Shown here one piece after another: positions 1-8,321 of a DNA stretch of 64,000 bases. The stretch comes from Arthrobacter sp. SLBN-112. Its GTDB lineage: Bacteria; Actinomycetota; Actinomycetes; Actinomycetales; Micrococcaceae. The notes beneath the pieces are model-generated. The model saw nothing but the letters and a program-made list of their open reading frames with translations, searched no databases and was not told where the DNA came from. Each line of letters begins with the position of its first letter. The stretch's first letter is position 1. A program made the position numbers and the translations under genes. Location: assembly GCF_006715225.1 (NCBI RefSeq), contig NZ_VFMU01000001.1, forward strand, positions 4,092,001 through 4,156,000, given 5' to 3'.

Positions 1-429
1 CCCACCCTGCCCCTGATTAACGCCCTGCACCACAGCGGGCACCGGGTGCTGCTTCCCGTGTGCGAGCCCGGCCGGGAATTGAGCTGGGTGTTTTGGACGC
101 CGGACACCGGCTTCGAACGCAGCAAATACGCACCAATCCTGGAACCCGCAGGGCAGCGGCACGGGCCGGACACAGCAGGCAGTGCAAGAATGCTTTTCAT
201 CCCTGCCACCGCCGTGGACCTCGCCGGCAACAGGATCGGCCAGGGCGGCGGGTACTACGACAAATTCCTGGGGCACCTTGCCACGGCGGGGAAGGAAATT
301 CCACTGGCCGCTGTTATCTACGACGATGAACTGCTGCCCGCCGGCCGGATTCCGGCCGAGGAGTTCGACCGGCCGGTCCCGGCCGTCCTGGCTCCCTCCG
401 GTTACCGGCCTTTGGCGGGCAGCGCCTAA
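1..429 (+). CDS. 5-formyltetrahydrofolate cyclo-ligase (3' part)
   Basis: This is the C-terminal part of the cytosolic enzyme that converts 5-formyl-THF to 5,10-methenyl-THF using ATP. The reading frame is open from base 1, so the start lies outside the window; about 142 codons remain of a family usually near 190-200. The family signature GNRIGQGGGYYDKFL is present, followed by a typical C-terminal AVIYDDELLPAG stretch. It is followed on the same strand by the FmdB-type gene, the same order I recall for mycobacterial Rv0992c-Rv0991c, although an operator and a promoter lie between the two here. Folate one-carbon metabolism is also represented by fhs at 44.5 kb. The identification is firm; only the N-terminus is unseen. 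Confidence 0.93.
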   Translation, partial: PTLPLINALHHSGHRVLLPVCEPGRELSWVFWTPDTGFERSKYAPILEPAGQRHGPDTAGSARMLFIPATAVDLAGNRIGQGGGYYDKFLGHLATAGKEIPLAAVIYDDELLPAGRIPAEEFDRPVPAVLAPSGYRPLAGSA

Positions 430-453
430 GCCCGGGCCATCCTGACTCAGTGA

Positions 454-459
454 TAGAAT
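454..459 (+). promoter_or_regulatory. extended -10 promoter of the FmdB-type gene
   Basis: TAGAAT preceded by TGA gives an extended -10 (TGnTAnnnT). No TTGACA-like -35 is visible at the usual distance, which is common for extended -10 promoters. Transcription would start near 466, inside the CIRCE palindrome that begins at 459, so HrcA bound there would block initiation. Confidence 0.5.
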
Positions 460-485
460 TAGCACTCAGGCCCTGCGACTGCTAA
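459..485 (+). promoter_or_regulatory. CIRCE element (HrcA operator) upstream of FmdB-type gene
   Basis: TTAGCACTC, nine bases, then GACTGCTAA: the CIRCE consensus (TTAGCACTC-N9-GAGTGCTAA) with one mismatch in the right arm. Arm length and spacing match the two elements in front of groES at 30.5 kb. It lies 55 bases upstream of the GTG start of the zinc-ribbon gene and overlaps the predicted transcription start. Confidence 0.8.
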
Positions 486-539
486 CGGTTTACCCACGGC
501 AGCACGGGACCTCTCGTTTGCCCAAGAGGAGGAGCACCA

Positions 540-815
540 GTGCCAACATATGCTTACGCCTGCAAGGATTGCGGCCACGCCTTCGACATTGTCCAGTCGT
601 TCTCGGACAGCAGCCTGACGTCCTGCCCTGAATGCCAGGGCACGCTGCGCAAGAAGTTCAACAGCGTAGGCGTCGTCTTCAAGGGCTCGGGCTTCTACCG
701 CACCGACTCGCGCGATTCCAAGGGCAGCTCGGTTTCTCCCGCACCGGCCGCGGCTCCGGCAGCGCCTGCTGCCGCCCCCGCCGCTTCGGCGCCGGCAGCT
801 GCTGCCGCCAGCTAA
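540..815 (+). CDS. FmdB-family zinc-ribbon protein, Ruc-like chaperone candidate
   Basis: A 91-residue protein with an N-terminal zinc ribbon (C8, C11, C29, C32) inside the FmdB/CxxC_CxxC_SSSS core, a conserved KKFNSVGVVFKGSGFYRTD stretch, and a disordered Ala/Pro-rich tail from about residue 62. The GTG start follows a strong AGGAGGAG ribosome site. Its mycobacterial counterpart Rv0991c (Ruc) is described as a redox-regulated chaperone in which zinc-ribbon oxidation controls activity, and it lies beside the cyclo-ligase gene. Here the same neighbour and an upstream CIRCE element support a heat-shock/HrcA-controlled chaperone. Family membership is clear from the sequence; the chaperone role is inferred from homology and regulation. 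Confidence 0.85.
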   Translation: MPTYAYACKDCGHAFDIVQSFSDSSLTSCPECQGTLRKKFNSVGVVFKGSGFYRTDSRDSKGSSVSPAPAAAPAAPAAAPAASAPAAAAAS

Positions 816-943
816 GCCAACAAGGTCTTTACGACGGCGGCGGGCCGCTTCCCAAAGCGGGTTCAAGCAGCGTCCGCCCGCCGTTGTCCACATAGCAGCC
901 GTCCCGGCTCCCCTGCCGCGGCGGCAGCAATTAGCGTGGGCGT

Positions 944-1690
944 ATGCCCATACTCCCCCGCCGTCGCCGTGACGGCCTCCGGTTTCCCGGGAACGTCCGC
1001 AGTGCCGGCAGCGCACAGCGCATCGGCCGCCGACCCGGAAACCGCCCCCTGCATTCCCGGTTTGCCGGCTGGCTAAGCCGCAACCGACGCCTCGCGGCGG
1101 CACTGCTTTTATGCGCAGCTGCAGCAATCGCCGTCCAGCAGCTCACCCCTGCCCCGCTCCCCGCCGTGACTGCGCTGGCCGCTGCCCGGGACCTGGCCGC
1201 CGGAACCGCTGTAACAGCAGCTGATCTGGACCGCGTCCAGGTGCCACCCGGAATGGTGGCCGATGGCTTCCTCCGGGACGGCGCCGCAGCCACGGGCAAG
1301 CAGCTCGCGGCTCCGCTCCGGAAGGGGCAGCTCATCACCGATGCCCAGCTGCTGGGCCCCGGGCTCCTGGCAGGGACGCCGCCCGGTTCGGCCGCGGTTC
1401 CCCTCCGCATGGCGGATGCCTCCTCCATCCAGCTGGTTTCCCCCGGCCAGTTGGTCAACGTGGTGCTGACCTCGGCCAACGGGTTCGACCAGCAGGGCCC
1501 CTCCGAGGTGCTGGCGTCGGCCGTCCCCGTGCTGTGGACTTCGAACAAGGGCGGCCAGACCGGACAATGGCTGGGCACCACGGAGACGGATGGACTGATC
1601 GTGGTGGCAGCCACAGCGGAACAGTCATCACGCCTGGCCGGGGCCTCCACCCAAGGCAGGCTGTTCTTCGTGCTGGTGGGACAGCCCTGA
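944..1690 (+). CDS. SAF-domain protein, CpaB-like (Flp pilus type)
   Basis: A 248-residue protein with a basic N-terminus, one membrane segment at about residues 48-65 (LAAALLLCAAAAIAV) and a SAF domain from about 75 (ALAAARDLAAGTAVTAADL, then GKQLAAPLRKGQLIT). This arrangement is that of CpaB/RcpC proteins, which support Flp/Tad pilus assembly from the cell envelope. No other tad/cpa gene lies nearby: the cyclo-ligase and FmdB genes are upstream and an unrelated gene converges 21 bases downstream. It could therefore serve a different envelope function. The ATG at 944 is chosen as the first in frame; the region upstream shows no strong ribosome site. Confidence 0.75.
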   Translation: MPILPRRRRDGLRFPGNVRSAGSAQRIGRRPGNRPLHSRFAGWLSRNRRLAAALLLCAAAAIAVQQLTPAPLPAVTALAAARDLAAGTAVTAADLDRVQVPPGMVADGFLRDGAAATGKQLAAPLRKGQLITDAQLLGPGLLAGTPPGSAAVPLRMADASSIQLVSPGQLVNVVLTSANGFDQQGPSEVLASAVPVLWTSNKGGQTGQWLGTTETDGLIVVAATAEQSSRLAGASTQGRLFFVLVGQP

Positions 1691-1711
1691 TCCAGGGCGT
1701 GGCCGGAATGG

Positions 1712-4700
1712 TCAGCCCCAGTGCGGCGGCTTCTGTTCCTTCAGCCAGGTGTCGTGGTCGTCCTCCCGGTCACCCCAGCTGCGGGCGTCGTCCTCCGCCG
1801 CCTTGCTGGGAAGAACCTCCCCGGTACCACCCGATGCTGCCCTGGCGGCGGCGGGATCAGCGGGAACGGCAGCTCCCGCTCCTGTCCCGGTCTTGTCCTG
1901 GCTGTCGGTCCCGGCCTGGTCGTTGTTCCCGGCCTGGTCGTTGTTCCCGGCCTGGTCGTTTTCGTTTTGGCGCATATCTTCCTCGGGCCTCTCGTCCTCA
2001 GGCCTGTCTTCTGTTGTCATCGCTCGCGTTTCCCCCGGATCCTGGGCCCGCCTGCCTTGGCTGCCCTCTTCCTGCCGGCGGTTTCCGCCATCGCTGTTTC
2101 GGCTTGCGCCGGCCTCGGATGGCAGGTAGGAGAGGCCGGGAGAGTGCGTCCCGTCGATTCCATGGAGCGCGTGGTTGAAGTCGTCGTCCAGGAATCCGGT
2201 GGACGACGGACTCCGTCCCGGGAGCACCATCTTCTCAAGGCCAAGGTACCCGGCAATGCGGTCGGCGCAGGAGGAGGGGTCGGTGAAGACCTCGATGGTC
2301 CACAGCGGCATGTATCGCCATCCCAGGCGTTCGAGCAGTTGTGGCCGCAGCCTGCTGCGCTCACGCACGCTCATGGTGCGGTACTGCGCCGTGCCGTCGG
2401 ACTCAATGGCCACGGGCCGCGGGAGGTCGGGATCGTCCTGTCCCATGGTGTTCAGGGGGTCCGCCGCGGCAACCACGTCAATGGCGCCGTCGTACTGGTG
2501 CCAGACCCTGGCGCCACGGGCACGCAGCCTGTCCCCCAGATCGGCCACCAGCGGATCCGCTCCCAGCGCCTGTTCACTGGCGGCGGCACGGGATGCGGGA
2601 GTGCCCAGATCGGTGTTGCCGGATATTTCCCGGTTCAGCAGCGTGTAGAGGTCCACCGCCCCGTGGGTGAGCCGGGTGTGGTCCAGGTCCTCGGGCCGGA
2701 AGCAGGTGAGGACGTGCATGGAACGCCGCGCCCGGGTCATCGCCAGGGCAAATTTCTCCCGGCCGCCCTCGGCGGACAGTGGCCCGAAGTTGTGCAGTGC
2801 CCGGCCGTGCGGGGTCCGCCCGAATCCCGGCGAGAAAATGACGTGGTCGCGGACCAGTCCCTGCGCGCGTTCCAGGTCCACTACCCGGAAGGACTCCGGG
2901 CCGGCACCGAAGAAACCGGCCAGGCCCGGCTGGTTAGACAGCTGGAGCCTGATGGATTCACCAATCCTGGCGGCGTGCCGGAGGCTTGCGGTGACCACGG
3001 CCAGCGACGTTCGCGGACGGAGGCGGGCATGTTCGAAGACCAGTTCCACCACGCGGTTGACTTCGGCCACCACGGACTCGACACCCTCGTGGTCGGCGCT
3101 GGGAAGGCCGGTGCCGTCGGGCAGGTATTCCACCAGCAGAGACCGGTCCAGCCCCGTGGCCGACTGGCCTTCGGGCAGCCGGCGCAGGCCGCCGTCGTAA
3201 AAGTTCTTGCTCAACTGGAGGACCAGGTCCTCATCCACCGCCCGGTACACCACGTTGAGCCGCCAGACCGGAAGCACGGCGGAGAGTGCGGTGAAGGCAC
3301 TTTCCACGCGCTGGTGTGCGGACTCTCCCGGCGCCAGCCGCTCCACCCCAACGGTGAAGGTCCGCGGCGTGGCAATGCGCGAATCGCCGAAGGCAATGAC
3401 CTGCCGCGCGCGGGCGATCGACGGCAGGACCGCCTGCAGGGACGTGGCTTCGGCATCGAGGATCACGACGGCGTCAAAGTGCTGTTCAGCCGGAAGCAGG
3501 CCCGTCATCAGATACGGGCTGACAGACCATACCGGGACCAGGGTGCCGATCAGGTCCGGAGCTTGCGCGGTCAGGGCCGGCAGGGACACCCGTCCGTCCT
3601 TGAGCAGGCTGCGCAGCAGATCTGCCTGGCGCGGCTGGGCGGCGATGGCTGTCCGCCACCGCTCGGCCAGGTCCCACCGCAGGCGGGCGGCACCGCTGGC
3701 GATGTGCGCGTTGTCCGCCAGCCGGTACTCCGCTTCAAGCTGGCGCAGGGCGTCGCCGTCGGACATGGCCAGGTAGTCGTCACCGCTGATCATTGCCTCA
3801 AGGGCGGACTGCCACCAGGCAAGCTCCAGTTCGGCCGCGACAGACCCCTCGGGGACTTCCCGTTCGGCGAGATCAGCAAGGAGTTCGCCCAGGCCGTGTT
3901 CGCGCATGTTCTCGATGAGGAGTGTGCGTTCGGGCAGGGTCTTGAGCGTATCCGTGTCCGCCACCAGGCGCTCCAGGCGTTCCATCAGCTGCGCGTAGGG
4001 AACGGTGGACAACGACCCGCCGTCCTCCGTGTGCTGCAGCGCCTCGCCCAGCTGTGCCAGCTCCTGGTCCAGGGACCGGTACATGGCGTTCATTTCGGCC
4101 AGGCCGGAGGGAACGGCGGGGTGCCGCTGGGTGGTGGCGTAGCCCGCCCACAGGGCACGCTGTTCCTGGACCAGCACCAGGGATGAGTGCAGGTCTGCGA
4201 TGTGAACACCCGGGCGGACGTATTCCTTGGCTACCCGGCGCAGCCTGGAGCGCTGCATGGCCGTGAGCTCGATGCCGCGCTCACGCCGCCAGGCAGACGG
4301 CGCCGTGGCGGAAATCAGGTCCGTCACGGGCCGGTCGAAGATGTCCGGGGTGAACTTGTCCAGGCTTCCACGGACGGCGACCAGCAGTTCCAGTTGCTCG
4401 CCCCACTCCGCGAACGATTCGCCCAGGCGGATTTCGGCGTGCTCCGCGACGGCGTCCATGCGGTCCCTCAGGAGGGGCAAACTCTTGGCGACGGAGCGGA
4501 CCAGGTCCTGGGCTTCCTCGGTTTCCTTGCGGGTCAACAGCCGGGCTCCGTGCCAGGGGCTGGTGGTGGCCGCTTTGCTGAAGCTGCCCAGTTCCGCAGC
4601 GCGCTTGAGCCTGCCGGCCAGTTCCTCGCGGTCCCGGATGCTGTCCAGCACGCTGCGCTTGAGCCTGACGGTAGTGGCCGGCGCAGGATGGATGGAGGTG

Positions 4701-6031
4701 AGCTCGGCCAGTGACTGCATGGCCTGGTAGGGCGAGCAGCCCCAACGCTCGCGGACGTTGTGGAGCGACGCCACATGGTCCATGAGCGCGTGCCGGTGTT
4801 CGACCAGGGTGTTATGGAGGTTCCCGAGCTGCGGTTCCAGTGACTTTTCGTTGCGCACGATGGCCCGGAACAACTGGCCCTTCAGCTGCTGCGCGGTGAC
4901 GTTTCCGGTGAGCTGGAACAGGATGGACTCCAGCCCCAGCGACTCGAGGTGCCCGGAGACCTCATTGAGGCTGGCTCGGCGGTCGCCCACCACCAGCACT
5001 GTCTTGCCGGCGTCCACCAGGGCACCGATGGTGTTGATGGCCGTCTGCGTCTGGCCGGTGCCGGGCGGGCTGCTGACAACCAGGGAATCCCCGGCCCGGG
5101 CCGCGTCAATGACGTACTGCTGGTCTGTGTCCGCATCCAGCAGCAGCAGCTCGTCCTTGGGATCCCTGTTGTCCAGGTGGGGGAAGCGGGACGGGTCGGG
5201 CTCGTTGACGTCCACCACTTCACCGCCCGCGGCAGTGGCCAGCGCGGACACGACGGGGTGGGAGTCGTTGATCCAGGGGTCGTCGAGGTTGCCGGAGAGG
5301 TCGGCGAAGGTGGAAACGAGCAGGTTGTGCTGGGTTTCCGCTCCGTGGATGGGCCGGATCAGGGTGGCCAGCCGGTCGAGGACAGGCTGGGGGTCGAACC
5401 GGGCGGTGCTGTAGGCGAGGCGGGTGACGGCGTTGACGTCGAAGACGATCCCGTGGATGTTCTTCAGGTGCCGCACCAGGGCGGGGTTGATGTGCGCCTG
5501 CTCGGTGAGCTGCAGTTCGAAGTCGTCCTCCCCCGGCCGCACCGTGAGGGAGATGGCGGTCAACATGACCGGGGCGGACACCCGCTGGGGTTTGCCGCCG
5601 ACAGCCGATGTCCACACCACGGTGCCCGCGGACAGGTATCCGGCATCAATGCCGCGGTCGTTGGCGAGCTCGAAGATCTTGGACCGGATGTTGCGCGAAG
5701 CCCGGGCGGCCACCACATATTGCTGCCTGTCACGGATCAGCGTGGACAGGCGTGTGCGGCGCCCGGCCATGAGCTGGGCGAGCCCGGAAGGGTGCGCCGA
5801 TGTCAGGTCGATGGAGCCTTCGGGCGTCTTGGTGAAGCGCAGCATCGTGTCCGCACCGGTGACGGGTTTAAGCCCGGACAGCCATTTACGAAGCTCTTCC
5901 GAGCCTTCCGGGTGGCCTTGACCAACTGACACTTCTGCCTTCTTTTCTGCGTTTGCACGTGACGTCCTGGACCATACCGGCATAGATTCGAGAGTAGCCG
6001 GTCCGGCGCCGGACTTGAGAGACCGCAACAC
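1712..6031 (-). CDS. large superfamily I helicase-like protein with C-terminal nuclease-like domain
   Basis: A 1439-residue protein with the layout of DUF4011/AAA helicase-like proteins. It has an N-terminal domain, a P-loop region near residue 320, a long helical insertion, a second helicase half near 840-1190 (ending ARRSMHVLTCFRPEDL), a Vsr/MTES_1575-like nuclease fold near 1225-1330 (AIDVVAA, then AIESDGTAQY), and an acidic disordered tail. Two motifs needed for ATP hydrolysis look defective: the Walker A loop reads PPGTGQTQT with Q327 in place of lysine, and motif II reads LDAEATS (D859) where DEA is expected. The protein may therefore bind DNA without being an active helicase. It is monocistronic and converges on the CpaB-like gene. 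The function is unknown to me. Confidence 0.8.
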   Translation of the reverse strand: MLRSLKSGAGPATLESMPVWSRTSRANAEKKAEVSVGQGHPEGSEELRKWLSGLKPVTGADTMLRFTKTPEGSIDLTSAHPSGLAQLMAGRRTRLSTLIRDRQQYVVAARASRNIRSKIFELANDRGIDAGYLSAGTVVWTSAVGGKPQRVSAPVMLTAISLTVRPGEDDFELQLTEQAHINPALVRHLKNIHGIVFDVNAVTRLAYSTARFDPQPVLDRLATLIRPIHGAETQHNLLVSTFADLSGNLDDPWINDSHPVVSALATAAGGEVVDVNEPDPSRFPHLDNRDPKDELLLLDADTDQQYVIDAARAGDSLVVSSPPGTGQTQTAINTIGALVDAGKTVLVVGDRRASLNEVSGHLESLGLESILFQLTGNVTAQQLKGQLFRAIVRNEKSLEPQLGNLHNTLVEHRHALMDHVASLHNVRERWGCSPYQAMQSLAELTSIHPAPATTVRLKRSVLDSIRDREELAGRLKRAAELGSFSKAATTSPWHGARLLTRKETEEAQDLVRSVAKSLPLLRDRMDAVAEHAEIRLGESFAEWGEQLELLVAVRGSLDKFTPDIFDRPVTDLISATAPSAWRRERGIELTAMQRSRLRRVAKEYVRPGVHIADLHSSLVLVQEQRALWAGYATTQRHPAVPSGLAEMNAMYRSLDQELAQLGEALQHTEDGGSLSTVPYAQLMERLERLVADTDTLKTLPERTLLIENMREHGLGELLADLAEREVPEGSVAAELELAWWQSALEAMISGDDYLAMSDGDALRQLEAEYRLADNAHIASGAARLRWDLAERWRTAIAAQPRQADLLRSLLKDGRVSLPALTAQAPDLIGTLVPVWSVSPYLMTGLLPAEQHFDAVVILDAEATSLQAVLPSIARARQVIAFGDSRIATPRTFTVGVERLAPGESAHQRVESAFTALSAVLPVWRLNVVYRAVDEDLVLQLSKNFYDGGLRRLPEGQSATGLDRSLLVEYLPDGTGLPSADHEGVESVVAEVNRVVELVFEHARLRPRTSLAVVTASLRHAARIGESIRLQLSNQPGLAGFFGAGPESFRVVDLERAQGLVRDHVIFSPGFGRTPHGRALHNFGPLSAEGGREKFALAMTRARRSMHVLTCFRPEDLDHTRLTHGAVDLYTLLNREISGNTDLGTPASRAAASEQALGADPLVADLGDRLRARGARVWHQYDGAIDVVAAADPLNTMGQDDPDLPRPVAIESDGTAQYRTMSVRERSRLRPQLLERLGWRYMPLWTIEVFTDPSSCADRIAGYLGLEKMVLPGRSPSSTGFLDDDFNHALHGIDGTHSPGLSYLPSEAGASRNSDGGNRRQEEGSQGRRAQDPGETRAMTTEDRPEDERPEEDMRQNENDQAGNNDQAGNNDQAGTDSQDKTGTGAGAAVPADPAAARAASGGTGEVLPSKAAEDDARSWGDREDDHDTWLKEQKPPHWG
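1915..1960. repeat. 18-base tandem repeat inside the helicase-like gene
   Basis: About 2.6 head-to-tail copies of an 18-base unit (1915-1932, 1933-1950, partial 1951-1960). Read on the minus strand they encode repeated NNDQAG hexapeptides in the disordered C-terminal tail. Whole-codon units keep the frame, so copy number can drift without harm. Confidence 0.85.
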
Positions 6032-6070
6032 TGGAGCACGGGAAATTGCCGGGATTCATCCGGGAAAAGC

Positions 6071-6104
6071 AGTGGCCGGCCCCCGCTGTCGGAGGCCGGC
6101 CACT
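6071..6104 (-). terminator. terminator of guaA
   Basis: An 11-base-pair perfect stem (6071-6081 with 6094-6104) and a 12-base loop lie 8 bases after the guaA stop codon. On the minus strand the second arm is followed by GCTTTTCC, a short U-run, giving a plausible intrinsic terminator. Confidence 0.7.
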
Positions 6105-6111
6105 TAGGATG

Positions 6112-7701
6112 CTATTCCCATTCGATGGTTCCCGGCGGCTTGCTGGTGACGTCAAGCACCACGCGGTTAACGCCGTCCACCTCGTTAGTGATCCGGCTGG
6201 AGATCCGGGCCAGGAGGTCGTAGGGCAGCCGTGACCAGTCCGCTGTCATGGCGTCCTCGGAGGAGACGGGACGGAGCACGATGGGGTGACCGTAGGTGCG
6301 GCCGTCGCCCATGACGCCCACGCTGCGGACGTCCGCCAGCAGGACGACCGGCATCTGCCAGACTTCGTTGTCCAGGCCGGCTGCGGTGAGTTCGGCACGT
6401 GCGATGGCGTCTGCCTTGCGCAGCAGGTCCAGCCGCTCCTTGGTCACCTCGCCGACAATCCGGATGCCCAGGCCGGGGCCGGGGAACGGCTGGCGGCCAA
6501 CGATCTCCTGCGGGAGGCCCAGCTGGGCGCCCACGGCGCGGACCTCGTCCTTGAACAGGGCCCGCAGCGGTTCAACGAGTTCGAACTGCAGGTCCTCGGG
6601 GAGGCCACCAACATTGTGGTGGCTCTTGATGTTCGCGGCACCTTCGCCGCCGCCGGACTCGACGACGTCGGGGTACAGGGTGCCCTGGACCAGGAACTTG
6701 ATCTTTTCGCCATGGGCAGCTGCCTCGGCGATGATGGCAAGTTCGGCTTCTTCGAAGGCGCGGATGAACTCGCGGCCGATGATCTTGCGCTTGGTTTCCG
6801 GATCGCTGACACCGGCCAGGGCCGAGAGGAAGCGTTCCTGTTCGTTGGCCACGTACAGCTTCACGCCGGTGGCGGCCACGAAGTCGCGCTCCACCTGTTC
6901 GGCTTCGCCTTCGCGCAGCAGGCCGTGGTCCACGAACACACAGGTCAGCTGGTCACCCACGGCGCGCTGAACCAGGGCTGCGGCCACTGCGGAGTCAACG
7001 CCGCCGGAGAGGCCACAGATGACCCGCGCGTCCCCGATTTGCTGGCGGATGCGCTCCACCTGCTCTTCGAGGATGTTGCCGGTGGTCCAGTTGGGCTCGA
7101 GCTTGGCGCCCTTGAAGAGGAAGTTCTCCAGCACCTGCTGGCCGTAGTCGGAGTGCTTGACCTCGGGGTGCCACTGCACACCGAAGAGGCCCTTCTCCTC
7201 ATTGGCGAACGCAGCGACTTCGGCGCCGGCCGTAGTAGCCAGGACGTCGAACCCGGCAGGTGCTTCGTGGACGGAGTCGCCGTGGCTCATCCAGGTCTTT
7301 TGGTGCTGGGGCATGCCCTCGAGCACCGAACGCCCGTCGCCAAGGATGGTGGTCTCCGTGGATCCGTACTCCCGGAGTCCGGTCTTGTCCACCTTGCCGC
7401 CCAGGGCATTGGCCATGGCCTGGAACCCGTAGCAGATGCCAAAGACGGGGACGCCGGCTTCGAAGAGGTCCGCACCCACGCTCGGGGCGCCGTCGGCATA
7501 AACGCTCGAGGGCCCCCCGGAAAGGATGATGGCGGCGGGGTTCTTGGCCAGGAGCTGCTCGGTGGAGTAGGTATGCGGAACCACTTCCGAATACACATTT
7601 GCTTCCCGGACGCGGCGGGCAATCAGCTGCGCGTACTGGGCACCGTAATCAACAACCAGCACCGGCTTCTGGGAAGTCTGGGATGCAGTGGGAGTAGTCA
7701 C
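6112..7701 (-). CDS. guaA: GMP synthase (glutamine-hydrolysing)
   Basis: This cytosolic enzyme converts XMP to GMP using glutamine and ATP, the last step of GMP synthesis. The 529 residues match the usual length. The N-terminal glutaminase domain shows the nucleophile C90 in GICYGFQ with H178 and E180 (HPE). The ATP-pyrophosphatase domain shows the PP-loop SGGVDS at about 232-237, and the C-terminal dimerisation domain ends in the conserved KPPGTIEWE. guaB3 and guaB lie downstream in the window on the same strand, so three genes of the guanine branch are grouped within 13 kb, but not as one operon. Identification is certain. Confidence 0.98.
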   Translation of the reverse strand: MTTPTASQTSQKPVLVVDYGAQYAQLIARRVREANVYSEVVPHTYSTEQLLAKNPAAIILSGGPSSVYADGAPSVGADLFEAGVPVFGICYGFQAMANALGGKVDKTGLREYGSTETTILGDGRSVLEGMPQHQKTWMSHGDSVHEAPAGFDVLATTAGAEVAAFANEEKGLFGVQWHPEVKHSDYGQQVLENFLFKGAKLEPNWTTGNILEEQVERIRQQIGDARVICGLSGGVDSAVAAALVQRAVGDQLTCVFVDHGLLREGEAEQVERDFVAATGVKLYVANEQERFLSALAGVSDPETKRKIIGREFIRAFEEAELAIIAEAAAHGEKIKFLVQGTLYPDVVESGGGEGAANIKSHHNVGGLPEDLQFELVEPLRALFKDEVRAVGAQLGLPQEIVGRQPFPGPGLGIRIVGEVTKERLDLLRKADAIARAELTAAGLDNEVWQMPVVLLADVRSVGVMGDGRTYGHPIVLRPVSSEDAMTADWSRLPYDLLARISSRITNEVDGVNRVVLDVTSKPPGTIEWE

Positions 7702-7814
7702 CGTAATAGCCTACTTGGCGCCCTTGCACCGGCGCACCTTGAGAGGCCGCGCTGTGACGGAGCAGACGTACGACGGCGGACGGCCACCGCGCGCGGGACC
7801 CGGCACCAAGGCGG

Positions 7815-8321
7815 CTAGTAGCGCTGCGGCGCCTGGGGGTTGGCGGCCAGTTCGGCCTCCACCTCGGCGTGGAACTTCTTTTCGACAATGAAGGACAGGA
7901 ACGGCACCACCCCGCCAAGGGCCAGCAGGACCAGCTTCAGGAAAGGCCAGCGCATCAGGGACCACAACCGGAAGTTGGAGATCAGGTACACGACGTACAT
8001 CCAGCCGTGCACGATCAGGACCGTGACAGAGATGTTGACGCCGTTGAGCACTCCTGGCGGCTCCGCGTCGGCGAACCCGAAGCCGAACGGCTGCCCGGTC
8101 ACCGCGTTGGTGCCGCCGGCGAACAGGTACTGCCCAAAGCCGTACCGGGCCACAAGTTCAGCGCAGAGCAGGAGCAGCATGGTGCCAGTGAGGTAGGCCA
8201 TGACCTTGTAGAACTTCAGGGCCGACCGGATCTGGGCCTCAGTACCGCCAAAGCGGCGCTTCTTGCCGGCCTTGCCGCCGGGGGCCTGTGCTGACGGGGT
8301 GGCCGGTTTCGGATCAATCAT
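7815..8321 (-). CDS. DUF3817 membrane protein
   Basis: A 168-residue protein with three or four predicted membrane segments (MAYLTGTMLLLLCAEL near residue 38, ISVTVLIVHGWMYVVYLIS near 95, LKLVLLALGGVVPFLSFIV near 128), basic ends, and the typical FYKVMAYLTGTMLL and HGWMYVVYL stretches of DUF3817. Its start codon overlaps the stop of the SURF1 gene by four bases (ATGA), so the two are translationally coupled. This family often sits beside SURF1 or guaA in actinobacteria; a role near the respiratory chain is only inferred from that pairing. Confidence 0.85.
   Translation of the reverse strand: MIDPKPATPSAQAPGGKAGKKRRFGGTEAQIRSALKFYKVMAYLTGTMLLLLCAELVARYGFGQYLFAGGTNAVTGQPFGFGFADAEPPGVLNGVNISVTVLIVHGWMYVVYLISNFRLWSLMRWPFLKLVLLALGGVVPFLSFIVEKKFHAEVEAELAANPQAPQRY

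Noticed and set aside
1915..1960. A CRISPR array
   Set aside because: Units are contiguous without spacers and lie inside a coding frame.
1721..4186. An 821-codon open frame on the plus strand opposite the helicase-like gene
   Set aside because: It is a shadow of strong third-position GC bias. Its product is low-complexity with no family features, while the minus-strand protein has recognisable domains.
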